From the NCBI GenBank assembly GCA_940671915.1, contig CALNVZ010000649.1:3832114-3896113 (forward strand): a DNA stretch of 64,000 nucleotides. Direction: 5' to 3'. The notes beneath the pieces were generated by a model. It was not told the origin of the DNA, did not search any database, and worked only from the letters and a program-made list of their open reading frames with translations. This DNA is from Paracentrotus lividus (taxonomy: Eukaryota > Echinodermata > Echinoidea > Camarodonta > Echinidae). Below, in pieces: positions 35,801 to 40,969 of the stretch (its first letter is position 1; every line of letters starts with the position of its first letter). The position numbers and the translations under genes are program-made.

Positions 35801-36540
35801 TACTTTCTCTTGTACACAATAGCTGAGAAAAACAATTATTACGAATGTTTAATTTAATTATACAATTGTGCACTGATGCTTCTTCAGCGTGGCAAGGGTT
35901 AATAAGCTCTTATTTGTGTGTCTGCCTCTGCTGGATCTGAATGAATTTTGGGCAGACATACACACATACTTACACCTATAAATTCTGTATTAATGATAAT
36001 AATCATGGCTTTTTACATATTGTTTCAAAGTGCTTGACACAAGAAAATATAATGATCCACTATTAATGGCAAATAATGTTAATGAACTGCTATTTCAATA
36101 AATAGAATGTTAAAAACCAGTCTCTTGTCTTTCCTCCCTCTGCAGGTTCCGACTTTGACCCTCTGAAGCTCCGCCTACCAACAGATGCTCTCCTTGAGGT
36201 GGTCAATCGTCTCCCGCAAGCCGCATCTACGCTGGAGATCCTCTGTAACCAAGGCAACCACTCAACCTTTTCCGACATCTCCACCACCTCCTCCACGGAC
36301 GGACCCTGCCGGCCGACCGACCTGGTGCGTCTCGCGAGCCGTCAGCTCCTCACCCACCTGAAGGCGCTACAAGATTACATCCGCGTCACCGTCAGGAGGT
36401 CCCGGATACCCGCGGAGTCGGAGACGGGTGCTCGTCGTGGTAAGCATGTCAGGTTCGCAGAGCATCTCAATAAAAAGGCGTTCATCTATAAGTATTCATC
36501 AATGTCGTCTTCTGATGACACAGATATGAGTGGAACATGA
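775..36540 (+). CDS. KIF14: Kinesin-like protein KIF14, C-terminal 660 residues in nine exons (5' part outside window)
   Basis: Nine exons with GT/AG borders join in a single frame: 775-1077, 1712-1867, 2431-2528, 3116-3402, 3946-4154, 5945-6100, 6700-6837, 32643-32883 and 36146-36540, ending in TGA. The product starts with a charged coiled coil (residues 1-62). It then has a segment I recognise as the KIF14 stalk/tail: KRNLTFSRHDEQ at the first junction and TFWSLDSFEEKL in the second exon, close to human KIF14 as I remember it (KKKYVFGRHE, TFWSLEKFESKL). Later blocks (NGSWEKDF, PIESSVLQATISIDLLTSLS, GFLDGADVFVDKTIQ) follow the same order as the human tail. KIF14 is a kinesin-3 family motor that works with citron kinase and PRC1 at the central spindle and midbody in cytokinesis. 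The motor and FHA domains are not in the window. Exon borders are by eye; the family call rests on remembered similarity. Confidence 0.85.
1078..1711 (+). other. KIF14: KIF14 intron 1
   Basis: AT-rich intron of 634 bp with GTAAGA donor. No repeat or RNA gene was recognised in it. Confidence 0.6.
1712..1867 (+). CDS. KIF14: KIF14 exon B: conserved TFWSL block
   Basis: This exon has 52 codons in phase 0. The acceptor is CATTGTGTAG before 1712 and the donor is GTAAAT at 1868. It reads TFSRHDEQTSSN, then VRVNDTKKGLMTFWSLDSF, then EEKLLQMREAFQ. This is the strongest family evidence in the window, because the human KIF14 tail carries the same order (FGRHE, then a short hydrophobic strand, then TFWSLEKFESKLAAMKELYE). 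A second AG at 1721-1722 would also give an acceptor but would break the frame with exon A. Confidence 0.9.
1868..2430 (+). other. KIF14: KIF14 intron 2
   Basis: AT-rich intron of 563 bp. Nothing was recognised in it. Confidence 0.6.
2431..2528 (+). CDS. KIF14: KIF14 exon C
   Basis: The exon is 98 nt, with acceptor CCTGATTTAG before 2431 and donor GTAAGT at 2529. It ends two bases into a codon. The peptide contains FASQNGSWEKDFQLDSPIAH, matching in position the PEDEWEPDI segment that follows the TFWSL block in human KIF14. The split codon CA+A gives Gln with the next exon, and the frame stays open. Confidence 0.8.
2560..2935. repeat. TTGGTCTAATTGCC-type degenerate repeat, copy 1
   Basis: The intron between exons C and D is filled by short variants of TTGGTCTAATTGCC and its complement (GGTAATTAGACCAAA and similar) in both orientations. 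Related tracts occur at 6246-6480 and 12385-12720. No open reading frame or clear termini are seen, so this is best called an unclassified interspersed repeat. Confidence 0.65.
3116..3402 (+). CDS. KIF14: KIF14 exon D: Ser/Thr-rich linker then helical tail
   Basis: The exon is 287 nt, with acceptor GACCTTCAG before 3116 and donor GTGAGA at 3403. Its first third is low-complexity (DPSTTTPARSSSSSTTNGS), probably disordered and possibly phosphorylated. The second part has GEPTLADRTIGCMHRLLVAT, which resembles the EERTIADSLINSFLKIYNGL helix of human KIF14. The exon leaves one base, completed by GT at the start of the next exon to give Gly. Confidence 0.8.
3403..3945 (+). other. KIF14: KIF14 intron 4
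   Basis: AT-rich intron of 543 bp. Nothing was recognised beyond its splice sites. Confidence 0.6.
3946..4154 (+). CDS. KIF14: KIF14 exon E: helical tail
   Basis: The exon is 209 nt and ends in phase 0 before donor GTATTC at 4155. It begins immediately after an AG with GTAAGC, so its first bases look like a 5' splice site; translation through them (KDGKPIESSVLQ) is in frame and matches the family (DRAIQSLTIQ). The helix LLTSLSNLWATLLHRQDEK corresponds to the LVVLMKHWLSDLL region of human KIF14. It is followed by a His-rich insertion (HHQHRPHQ) and a helix VEQMEECSQKLARQIYAMIQ. Confidence 0.85.
4194..4317. mobile_element. Small MITE-like element, GACAATTGCT...GGAGCAATT
   Basis: GACAATTGCTTC at 4194 faces TGGAGCAATTTT at about 4305-4317, giving an imperfect terminal inverted repeat around a core of GGGTTAGG-type sequence. 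Two better copies with the same ends and a CCTAACCC core are at 34689-34849 and 40871-40965. Confidence 0.55.
4560..5125 (-). mobile_element. Tandem tRNA-derived SINE pieces (three copies)
   Basis: Three units centred near 4640, 4800 and 4980 each read on the minus strand as a tRNA-like promoter: a box A-like TAGTCTAGTGGTCTAACCA and a box B-like GGTTTCAATCCCCGG or GGTTCAGTCCCCGG. They are followed by a shared tail (AAAATGGG...TTGATGAAGCA...GGCTTATTACACCATCATC). Repetition of tail plus head at a spacing of about 180 bp shows a head-to-tail array. They lie antisense in KIF14 intron 5. No intact tRNA can be folded. Confidence 0.65.
5126..5944 (+). other. KIF14: Rest of KIF14 intron 5
   Basis: AT-rich unique-looking sequence with a poly-T run near 5700-5711. 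No gene or repeat was recognised. Confidence 0.5.
5945..6100 (+). CDS. KIF14: KIF14 exon F
   Basis: The exon has 52 codons in phase 0, with acceptor TTTCTTTTAG before 5945 and donor GTATGT at 6101. The peptide starts NLTKQGQKDTQQATNEMQTD and ends FITDTPCWSIGQGEHKEMKQ. The last 63 coding bases and the donor are duplicated in the following intron (see 6147-6245), where the donor is lost and the frame is stopped. Confidence 0.82.
6147..6245 (+). repeat. Direct duplicate of the 3' edge of exon F and its donor
   Basis: Sequence from 6038 (within exon F) through the donor and the TTTGATTTGATT tract repeats at 6147 with a period of 109 bp. The copy keeps CACTGATACACCATGTTGG but has the in-frame change GGGCAAGG to GGATAAGG, creating a TAA stop. 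Its donor position reads ACAATTATGT instead of ACAAGTATGT, so the GT is lost. It is therefore a dead partial exon copy in intron 6. Confidence 0.85.
6246..6480. repeat. TTGGTCTAATTGCC-type repeat, copy 2
   Basis: Dense short motifs such as CCACTTGGTCA, GGAATTAGACTAAAA, TTAGACCAAGTGGTCATTAGA and their complements, of the same character as 2560-2935 and 12385-12720. It occupies the middle of intron 6. Confidence 0.6.
6700..6837 (+). CDS. KIF14: KIF14 exon G
   Basis: The exon has 46 codons in phase 0. The acceptor is TCTCTCTTCTAG, with a strong pyrimidine tract, and the donor is GTAAGT at 6838. The peptide GFLDGADVFVDKTIQESLTA is comparable in position to EEFMDAVCDGVGLGMKILLD of the human tail. 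It is followed by a 25.8 kb intron, far longer than any other in the gene. Confidence 0.82.
7160..7350. repeat. Purine-rich tract with A36 run
   Basis: GAGAGA-type sequence with an uninterrupted A run at 7234-7269. The Phe/Leu-rich frames on the other strand are produced by this run and are not genes. Confidence 0.85.
7500..8258. mobile_element. TTAA-flanked inverted-repeat element
   Basis: TTAA at 7500-7503 and 8255-8258 flank ends CCCTAATAAGACTGGGG and CCCCAGTCTTTTGAGGG, which are inverted copies. Inside them the G-run/CATGATGGC and GGCCATGATG/C-run blocks are also mirrored. The core carries no transposase frame, only short frames. TTAA targets are typical of piggyBac and Kolobok transposons, so this looks like a non-autonomous member of one of those groups; which one is not decidable here. 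Confidence 0.75.
9592..9823 (-). mobile_element. GAGACGTCTC-family element, complete short copy
   Basis: It begins GTGGTATCTGACG and ends GAGATACCAC, imperfect inverted termini. Inside it holds GGAGACGTCTCC and the CGTCTCAAATCAGTCTCATGGCAA block seen in the other copies at 9829, 45834, 49286 and 56857. Confidence 0.65.
9829..10278 (-). mobile_element. GAGACGTCTC-family element interrupted by another insertion
   Basis: The ends are ATGGTATCTCACTT (9829) and AAGTGACTTGCCACCAT (to 10278). The GACGTCTCCGATAT...GGAGACGTCTCTGAGACGTC core is split by a GC-rich insert at 9898-10150. It lies directly beside the copy at 9592-9823. Confidence 0.6.
9898..10150. mobile_element. Short GC-rich insert with G/C runs and GGCTCGCGCTTC motif
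   Basis: It begins CATTCCGGCGATCCCGGG followed by G- and C-runs, contains CGGCTCGCGCTTCCGCTCGC, and ends near TCGCCGCCTG. The internal motif is the one found many times in the larger elements at 27321-29406 and 58594-60571, so this is probably a small relative. The ends match only in part and no target duplication was seen. Confidence 0.45.
10724..11290. other. AT-rich intronic sequence
   Basis: Contains A-rich runs near 11170-11245. No gene or repeat family was recognised. Confidence 0.5.
11335..11625. repeat. Two tandem copies of a ~150-bp unit
   Basis: GACTAGTCCTGCATTCATTC occurs at about 11345 and 11485, each followed by a related stretch (GACAGAAGG(G/A)CACTAA(T/C)TCTGTGTT, then CTCAGT(G/A)CACAATA). 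This is a diverged two-copy direct repeat. Confidence 0.75.
11797..12085. repeat. Two diverged copies of a ~145-bp unit
   Basis: ATCAGGGCT(C/T)GACTTT...CAATGGCCCGAT...CCACCTG occurs near 11797 and again near 11941. A plain direct repeat with no frame. Confidence 0.65.
12385..12720. repeat. TTGGTCTAATTGCC-type repeat, copy 3
   Basis: Runs of TTTGGTCTAATTGCC, TTGGTCTAACACC, GCAATTAGACAACTTGG and ATTAGACCAAGTG in both orientations, matching the tracts at 2560-2935 and 6246-6480. Confidence 0.65.
13307..15079. other. Intronic sequence without recognised features
   Basis: AT-rich, with short poly-T runs near 14070-14110 and 14170. No gene, RNA or repeat was recognised. Confidence 0.5.
15080..15300. 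promoter_or_regulatory. Possible intronic cis-regulatory block
   Basis: Non-repetitive sequence unlike the surrounding low-complexity DNA, with several homeodomain/POU-like cores close together (CTTAATTAGTC, GCTGATCTAATC, GTTAATCATCGATAG, CTTAATTGAG). This is inference from motif clustering only. Confidence 0.25.
15301..15899. other. Intronic sequence with one MITE end
   Basis: TACAGTCCGCTCCTATTACT near 15409 matches the terminal repeat of the element at 43717-43898, but its partner end is not evident. The rest shows nothing recognisable. Confidence 0.45.
15900..16800. repeat. Minisatellite with unit of roughly 115-190 bp
   Basis: A unit containing GACCA(C/T)CTGCTGA(A/T)GGGTT, GATGGTCAAGA(C/T)TTGCACTT, CACTC...GTC and GTAGGTGTGAACAGG recurs about six times (near 15960, 16200, 16440, 16570, 16690 and partial copies). 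Copies differ by substitutions and indels, so the array is old. Frames across it come from the repetition. Confidence 0.8.
16800..17680. other. Unique sequence with a GC-rich pocket
   Basis: 17270-17480 is clearly GC-richer than its surroundings and non-repetitive, with short overlapping frames on both strands. No protein family was recognised and no splice-supported exon could be made. It directly precedes the palindrome. Confidence 0.4.
17681..17710. repeat. GA microsatellite at the left edge of the palindrome
   Basis: GAGGGAGGGAGAGAGA... run ending at 17710. The mirror position on the right side is an N gap. Confidence 0.85.
19037..19098. repeat. Hairpin inside the left palindrome arm
   Basis: CTTAACCCCAGGAAATAGGT is followed after a short loop by ACCTATTTCCTGGGGTTAAG, a perfect 20-bp stem. 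The same structure occurs in the right arm near 21454-21515. Confidence 0.85.
19111..19245. repeat. Second hairpin inside the left arm, TTTCAGACTGC ends
   Basis: GGTTTCAGACTGC at 19111 and GCAGTCTGAAACC ending at 19245 are exact inverted copies, enclosing a GC-rich core with AAAGTAGG/GCAGGGTAGCC motifs. TTTCAGACTG also occurs at about 19016, 20349 and 20425. This looks like a small element with its own termini carried inside the palindrome. Confidence 0.65.
19341..19895. repeat. ~30-bp minisatellite, left arm
   Basis: About eighteen copies of AAACAATGAATAACATAAGG followed by an A/G-rich spacer (AAAAAGAGA or AAAGATAGA). The Phe/Leu/Ser-rich frames on the minus strand are translations of this array. 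Confidence 0.92.
19896..20547. other. Spacer of the palindrome
   Basis: Non-mirrored sequence between the arms, with a C run at 19978-19995 and three tandem copies of CTTAACCCC(G/A)TACTATC at about 20364-20412. No gene was recognised. Confidence 0.65.
20548..21205. repeat. ~30-bp minisatellite, right arm
   Basis: Inverted counterpart of 19341-19895: CCTTATGTTATTCATTGTTT repeated over twenty times. It is somewhat longer than the left array, so the two arrays have changed copy number independently. Confidence 0.92.
22849..22873. other. Assembly gap (25 N)
   Basis: Exactly 25 N directly after the last base that mirrors the left arm. The round length suggests a placeholder. Sequence after the gap does not mirror the sequence left of the GA tract. 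Confidence 0.98.
23141..23641. mobile_element. TTAA-flanked MITE with long terminal inverted repeats
   Basis: Starts TTAAAGGTATAGTTCACCCT and ends AGGGTGAACTTCCCCTTTAA, with mirrored sequence continuing inward about 130 bp (AAAAAATGCAGAAAAATAAA against its complement near 23590). TTAA at both ends is the probable target duplication. No coding capacity. Suggests a piggyBac- or Kolobok-like non-autonomous element. Confidence 0.8.
23799..23856. repeat. A58 homopolymer
   Basis: Uninterrupted run of A. No retrocopied gene body was found upstream. Confidence 0.97.
23857..24299. other. Unique intronic sequence with balanced base composition
   Basis: 24040-24290 is non-repetitive and GC-balanced (GCCATGCCCAACCAGGCAGC, GTGTGGGCGCAGCCAGTAGC). 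No frame or RNA was recognised; it might be a conserved non-coding block. Confidence 0.35.
24300..24840. repeat. Three diverged tandem units of about 180-230 bp
   Basis: CAATTATA(C/T)AAG(G/A)AAAGGG...GAA(G/T)GTTTTGTGAG or its variant, then ATG(A/G)A(G/A)AAGGATGG...GTGGAGAAAG, occurs near 24310, 24495 and 24717. Old degenerate array with no coding potential. Confidence 0.7.
25149..25760. mobile_element. Inverted-repeat element with ~150-bp ends
   Basis: TTAAAGGACTCATCCGGGCTGG at the left mirrors CAGCCCGGACTCCTCCTTTC at the right. The inward sequence also mirrors (AAGCACAACACTGAAAATTT against AAATTTTCTGTGTTGTGCTT). The middle contains a second mirrored block around CAATTTGCTCATTTGAATATTC. Only the left end shows a clear TTAA. 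Confidence 0.75.
25761..26924. other. AT-rich intronic sequence
   Basis: Contains a short GGATTAGGATTAAG tract at 26758-26815. No gene was recognised. Confidence 0.45.
26925..27160. mobile_element. 236-bp MITE with ~35-bp inverted ends
   Basis: AATAGACCAGTTTACTTACA at 26925 mirrors GTTAGTAAACTGGTCTATT ending at 27160. The match continues through CATATTCAAATTTTATGC on both sides. Confidence 0.8.
27321..29406. mobile_element. 2.1 kb TIR element built from internal tandem repeats
   Basis: The ends CAGGGCCGGCGGAG (27321) and CTCCGCCGGCCCTG (to 29406) are perfect inverted copies, flanked by TGAAA at 27316-27320 and 29407-29411. Between them a unit containing AAGCCAAAATTTTCGGCTCG, CGCTTCGCGCTCGCAAATTT and ACACTACCTTCAG(G)TAATTA recurs about a dozen times at irregular spacing. 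The block 28780-29160 has near-identical units of about 110 bp (CAGATGGGATGACAATTATC). No transposase. CAGGG termini suggest a hAT-type element, but the apparent target duplication is 5 bp, not the usual 8. Confidence 0.78.
29412..30799. other. Intronic sequence, partly unique
   Basis: Mostly AT-rich. 30085-30445 is non-repetitive with ATTTAATTAGGCTC, CTTAATCAACTTTAATC and TACTAATTAGAATG, a possible regulatory block; this is inference from motif clustering. No gene was recognised. Confidence 0.35.
30805..30872 (+). mobile_element. tRNA-like SINE head
   Basis: TTTGCCATAGCTCAGTCGGTAAAGCACC has a good tRNA box A (TAGCTCAGTCGGTAAAGCA), followed at the right distance by a box B-like TTGTTTGAATCCTG. 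The arms do not fold into a complete tRNA, so this is a SINE or tRNA pseudogene. Confidence 0.6.
31035..31179. mobile_element. 145-bp palindromic MITE, TACTGTATAAG ends
   Basis: TACTGTATAAGTGGTTATTTTCGCG and CGCGAAGATATTGGCTTATACAGTA are mirrored, with TTCGCG/CGCGAA repeated inside. A relative is at 37575-37811. Confidence 0.75.
31180..32642. other. End of intron 7
   Basis: 31240-31400 is GC-rich and non-repetitive; a C run lies at about 32083-32098. No gene was recognised before the exon H acceptor. Confidence 0.45.
32643..32883 (+). CDS. KIF14: KIF14 exon H
   Basis: The exon is 241 nt, starting in phase 0 after TCGATCTCCTGCAG and ending one base into a codon before donor GTAACA at 32884. 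It has 80 full codons with no stop and high GC compared with its surroundings. The peptide includes KPLDLVLSISTSAKILLNKT and ends LYDVIVTGWK. It reads through into exon I in frame (Gly from G+GT), supporting the join across the long intron. Confidence 0.85.
33610..34380. repeat. Long CT-rich low-complexity tract
   Basis: Nearly continuous polypyrimidine with CTCTCTCT runs and three tandem TCTCCATCTCTTCCCT units near 34178-34230. The long Ser/Leu/Phe frames on + and Arg/Glu frames on - are produced by it. Confidence 0.9.
34689..34849. mobile_element. 161-bp MITE, GACAATTGCTCC ends
   Basis: GACAATTGCTCC mirrors GGAGCAATTGTA. The core has a CCTAAACCTAACCCTAAACC tract, then GAAATAAAGC beside the right end, the same arrangement as in 40871-40965. 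Confidence 0.75.
34935..35110. repeat. CT microsatellite
   Basis: CTGTCTTTCTTTC and (CT)n runs in intron 8; pyrimidine-rich low complexity. Confidence 0.85.
35111..36145. other. KIF14: 3' part of KIF14 intron 8
   Basis: AT-rich sequence leading to the acceptor of the last exon. Nothing else was recognised. Confidence 0.5.
36146..36540 (+). CDS. KIF14: KIF14 last exon I with stop codon
   Basis: The acceptor is CTTTCCTCCCTCTGCAG and the exon runs to TGA at 36538-36540. It encodes about 130 residues: DFDPLKLRLPTDALLEVVNR resembles CHSDINLLQTCVESIRNLAS in human KIF14, followed by a Ser/Thr-rich loop (FSDISTTSSTDGP), a helix (LASRQLLTHLKALQDYIRV) and a basic patch (RRGKHVRFAEHLNKK). It ends in an acidic/serine tail, SSSDDTDMSGT. 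The exon is clearly more GC-rich than its flanks. Confidence 0.88.
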
Positions 36541-37500
36541 GATGTCTGTCTTAATCCTTGGCACAGGAGATGGTAAATAAGGCAAGCTTGCCCTAGAGAT
36601 CTGGGCTAGTAAACGAGGCAAGTGGTGTTATAGGTGATGCATCACATGTAGAGTCACACTACAGGTAAACACTATAGACAAGTGACCTTTTTATAGTTAG
36701 TTTGTTCAAAAACACATTCCAGGCTAGTAAAATAAATCCCCCAAAACATGGGCTTGTAAATGAGGCAAGTGGTGCTATAGACGATGCATCACATGTTTAT
36801 TTCTAGAGAGTCATATTACAGGTGAACACTATAGACAAGTGGCCTTTTCATAGTTAGGTTGTGCAAAAACACATTTCTTCTTAGAGGTGGACAATATGGG
36901 TGGCCAATATAGACAGGTGACCTTTATAGAGAGATAACCATTAAGACAAGTTGCATGGGAGTGACAACAATTTGGCATTGATTCTGATTTATGATTTCCA
37001 CTGGGTTTATAAGATTTTTATATTTCATAGGCTAACAAATTTACATATTCATTATGTAACATTGACAACTACAACATACTGATTGATATTGACACATTTC
37101 AAGCAATTGTAACAGAATTAGAAATATTGACTTGTATGTTTTGGGGTTAGCCAAATTTAGCTAACATTATAGAAATCAATTACCATTTGGCAGCTACTTA
37201 ACAATCATTAGATCAATATTTACATTTTTGTTGTCTCTTTTTAAGGGTAGGTTGTTCATAATCACAAAATAATACTTCACATTATTTTTCACAATTCTAA
37301 TAATAAAAAATTGTTCTATTTAATGGTGGTTTTAGGATATTAGGAGTATTGTGGATGATTTAAAGGGGAAGACTTAGAATAACAACAAAAGTTTTGTGAT
37401 ATGTGTAATTAATAGCACAGAACATGGCAGCTCCTAAATACCCATGGCCATTTTTCCATACTCACATGCTTAGTATGCCTGTCATTTGTAAAATAAAACA
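36541..37500 (+). other. KIF14: Probable KIF14 3' untranslated region
   Basis: Sequence after the stop codon. Two direct copies of a unit of about 120 bp lie at 36603-36720 and 36750-36873 (GAGGCAAGTGGTG(T/C)TATAG, then GATGCATCACATGT, then ACACTATAGACAAGTG). AATAAA at 36731-36736 and at 37492-37497 are candidate polyadenylation signals. The true end cannot be fixed without transcript data. Confidence 0.45.
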
Positions 37501-37574
37501 TTTCATTTTAACATTTTAACACTGAGGTTATAAAAGAAATGTCAAAATAGTAATACTAGCGATCTTTTGAGAGT

Positions 37575-37811
37575 TTACTGTATTCGCTGTTATTTTTGCG
37601 AGATTAATTTTTCGCGCTAGGCGGCCTCAAAACATGTTCACATGTTCTTAAATTCGCGCTGCATGTTGATAAGCTCGCAATTGAACCCATTCAATGAATG
37701 CATAGAAAATACTGCCTATATATTCGCAGGTTTTTAAAATTCGCGCCTGCCGCTCTTTGCGCGAAATCCGCGAAAAATTAATGTACCGCGAATATTTCCA
37801 CAAAAACAGTA
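37575..37811. mobile_element. Palindromic MITE, TACTGT...ACAGTA ends
   Basis: TACTGTATTCGCTGTTATTTTTGCG and CGCGAATATTTCCACAAAAACAGTA form imperfect inverted ends, with TTCGCGC/GCGCGAA motifs inside. Related to 31035-31179. Confidence 0.65.
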
Positions 37812-39779
37812 TACATTTGCATGTACCTGTACATATTTACATACACTTTTGATTCCAATACTTTTTCATAACAAATTATGTAATTTAATCTCTATTGAAA
37901 TATTGTGTACAGAGGCTGTACAAATCATCAACAATGAAAATAAAATTAGCATCTAGTTTGTAAATAATTGATAAAATTTTTGAAATGTACAATTGTAAAT
38001 ATCTTTGACTTATTATAATTATTCTTAGTGTAAATATTAGAAGTGGAATTCATTCACAATATATTTTCCTCACATAACTTGGGAGAGCAAATGGATGGAT
38101 GATTATGATTTGACATGAATATGGATGTAGTAAAAATGGCATATAATTACATTACAGATTATACCTCATACTAGTATGTCAAAGGTTATATTTGAAGGTC
38201 ATGACACACACAAGAGGTCAACTGAATGGATTGCACTCTGGATGGATATTTATTGATAAAAACATTTAAATGGGAGTAATAAACACTATCAAAAATAAGA
38301 CTAAAACCCAGGTTTAGAAATATAGGTTCACAAATGAGTTCCTAAAAATATGTCATCAGATTATTTAGTCAAAGGACATCAGGGAAAACATAAATGCAAA
38401 TGAGGATTTTTCGACACCTAATTCTGCATCATGTAAAACTTAATCTCCTATTATAATACTAAATAAATGTGGGTTTTTGTTCACAATTCTTAGTTTAAAA
38501 AGTGATAGACTTTGTAATTATAGTAGCATTTTATTTACCTATGGTAGCCTCTTCATTTCTCAGCACTTTTACCAACACCTTTGCTATTTACAAGGCAGCT
38601 ATAGGTATCATTTTTATAGGTCTTTGGTAAAGTTGTTATTGTATGACTGGGATAGTATTCGAACTCACAACCTGGCTATCTGCGGGTAATTTTTTTTTTT
38701 TTAAAGCACATTATACATGATTAACAAGATAATATATGTTTTCCCGGCCAATTTCATTGTTTTGTCAATCAATTGCATATTAGAGGCATTCATTTTCGGG
38801 GAAAATGCTGCTGCATTGAAATGTTGCCAGTCAAAATCGTATTCAAGCATCAAAATTAACGATTGTTGTGATCGATTTCGTATTTACGCATTCCACTTCA
38901 CATAATAAGCATAAACATTCGGCAATAACTATTGAAATTTGTCTTCATCCTGTCTACATTTCATTCCGTATACTCAAACTTGCACTAATTTGATTGCACA
39001 AATAATGAAATTAAATGCCTATATCCGAATTTGAACTTTGCAACCATTACTTTGTGTGCCTAAAAACGAATCTGAGAGCATGAACACGAAATTGTTTGAC
39101 TAAAATCTGTCGCATCAAACACCCAAATTTGAATACACATTAAATAAAAACGGATGATAAATGTATGAAATTGGCCAGGAAAACCTATACTAAATAAAAC
39201 AAAATGAAATAGATAAAATGAAATAAAATGCTGGTTAATGAAATTAGGCACACTATGTGATTAAAAAGATAATGCTGAATGAAACAAAATGAAATGAAAT
39301 GTAAAACTTCCCATGACAGAATATTTCCGGGCTTGAGCACAATGGTGTTAACTCTTTATATAAAAGTATACTGGTACAAGTTATTGTCTTTTTAGCTACA
39401 AGTACCAGTAAATGATGCAAGGTGATTTTATACACAAAGCACCCAAGGAAAATAACATTTACTGTATAGGACAGGTATGGGTCCTGTAACACTGCATGTG
39501 TCTCGATGTAAACTCACACTGACGTAACATGGAATTCTAAATTTCAAACAGGGTTCGATTTATAAGATGTATGATTTTGAAATAAAATTTGATAAGAAAA
39601 AAAAAAAATGCATTTTCTAATGCTAGGGAAAGAGAGAACACTTGTCTACAACTGCAACATTTTTGGTTATGTCATGACTGGAATTCTGGACATATTTCAG
39701 AGCAAAACACATACAAAACGGGCGCTCTTTAAAATACCCTAGCAACCTATCAAAATATTTTATTCTGCAAAATCATTGC
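37812..39779. other. Intergenic AT-rich sequence
   Basis: 38639-38690 contains a minus-strand box B-like GAGTTCGAATACTATCCC, probably a SINE remnant. Otherwise nothing was recognised. Confidence 0.4.
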
Positions 39780-40030
39780 GTTTGAATGAATGAATGAGAG
39801 GGATTAGGGTAGCGAGATGAAATTGCTATCCCCCAATTAAGTGGGCCTAGTCTCCCAAGTCGATCTCCGTAACGAGGTGTAGTGAAAGATGACCGGCCGA
39901 AGTGATTAGCGGCGGCCACCGTCTATGCCGCACATGACCTATAAAAGTGCCCCAGACCCCAAGGCCGACTTGACCACACAAATCAATGGTAGAATCATTC
40001 CAGATATGGCATGTGGATTATTTTCTGCAT
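39780..40030. other. GC-balanced unique block
   Basis: Non-repetitive sequence (GGTAGCGAGATGAAATTGC, CCGGCCGAAGTGATTAGCGG, CCCCAGACCCCAAGGCCGAC) in an AT-rich setting. No frame; possibly conserved non-coding DNA. Confidence 0.3.
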
Positions 40031-40409
40031 CTGAAAATCGTATTGGTTGCATGGTTATTTTTAGGAGTAGTCTGTACTTAGATTGCATGCTGTAATTAGG
40101 TGACGGGGTGTGAAAACTATATGCTTATGGGGAACCAAAGGAAGGTCATATAATTCATGTAGAATAATGGAATTACAACATATTATTATCAAATATCAAT
40201 ATATTTTCTGATGGTCTTTATACGTTATCTTATAAAGATTGGTTTTATATAAGCAATTTTAGGGTAGCAACTTTATTTGACAGAAAAGTTCTTGTAACTT
40301 GTGGAAGGATTTGAGTATTGATTTTGCAATGCTCCACATTAATTTTTTTTTTCTTCACAGAGGTCAGGATTGACTTTGTACCGATTCATTTGTACTACTG
40401 CTGGGGGCC

Positions 40410-40502
40410 CCCTTTCTTTCTTTCTTTCTTTATTTACTTTTTAAAAATTATTATTATTATTATATATATATTTTATTTATATATTCATTTATTTATTTAT
40501 CT

Positions 40503-40539
<37 letters not shown>

Positions 40540-40556
40540 TTTTTATTTTTATTTTT

Positions 40557-40605
<49 letters not shown>

Positions 40606-40655
40606 ATTTTTTTTTTTTTTTTTGGGGGGGGGAGATAAAAGGGGGGGGGGGGGAG
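40410..40655. repeat. TTTA microsatellite with terminal G runs
   Basis: TTTC, TTA and then long (TTTA)n, ending in a T run and G runs at 40624-40654. The Phe/Leu/Ile-rich frame here is an artefact. Confidence 0.92.
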
Positions 40656-40870
40656 GGTCAAGAGTTATTATTTTGGGCTTATATATATATATGCATCAAC
40701 TTGTGTCAAATTTTAGCTTTGTATTATGCATTTACATATATGACTCCCCAACTAAAGCCTCATTTTATAGAAGATTTGTAAATGAAATGTTATTATTATA
40801 TTTCTTGTATATAAAGTGTATTGCTTTTATAAAAGTGTTGTATATGGGGGTCTATGACATTTTTTCCAGT

Positions 40871-40965
40871 GACAATTGCTCTTCTGTCATCCCTTGACTA
40901 AACGCTATACCTAACCCTAAGCCTAACTCTACATCTTAGACGAAATAAAGCCTTGAGCAATTGTC
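40871..40965. mobile_element. 95-bp MITE, GACAATTGCTC ends
   Basis: GACAATTGCTC mirrors GAGCAATTGTC perfectly. The core is CTATACCTAACCCTAAGCC then GAAATAAAGC. A shorter relative of 34689-34849. Confidence 0.8.
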
Positions 40966-40969
40966 GCAG

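Noticed and set aside
40318..40638. 106-residue Phe/Leu/Ile frame
   Set aside because: It comes from the TTTA microsatellite.
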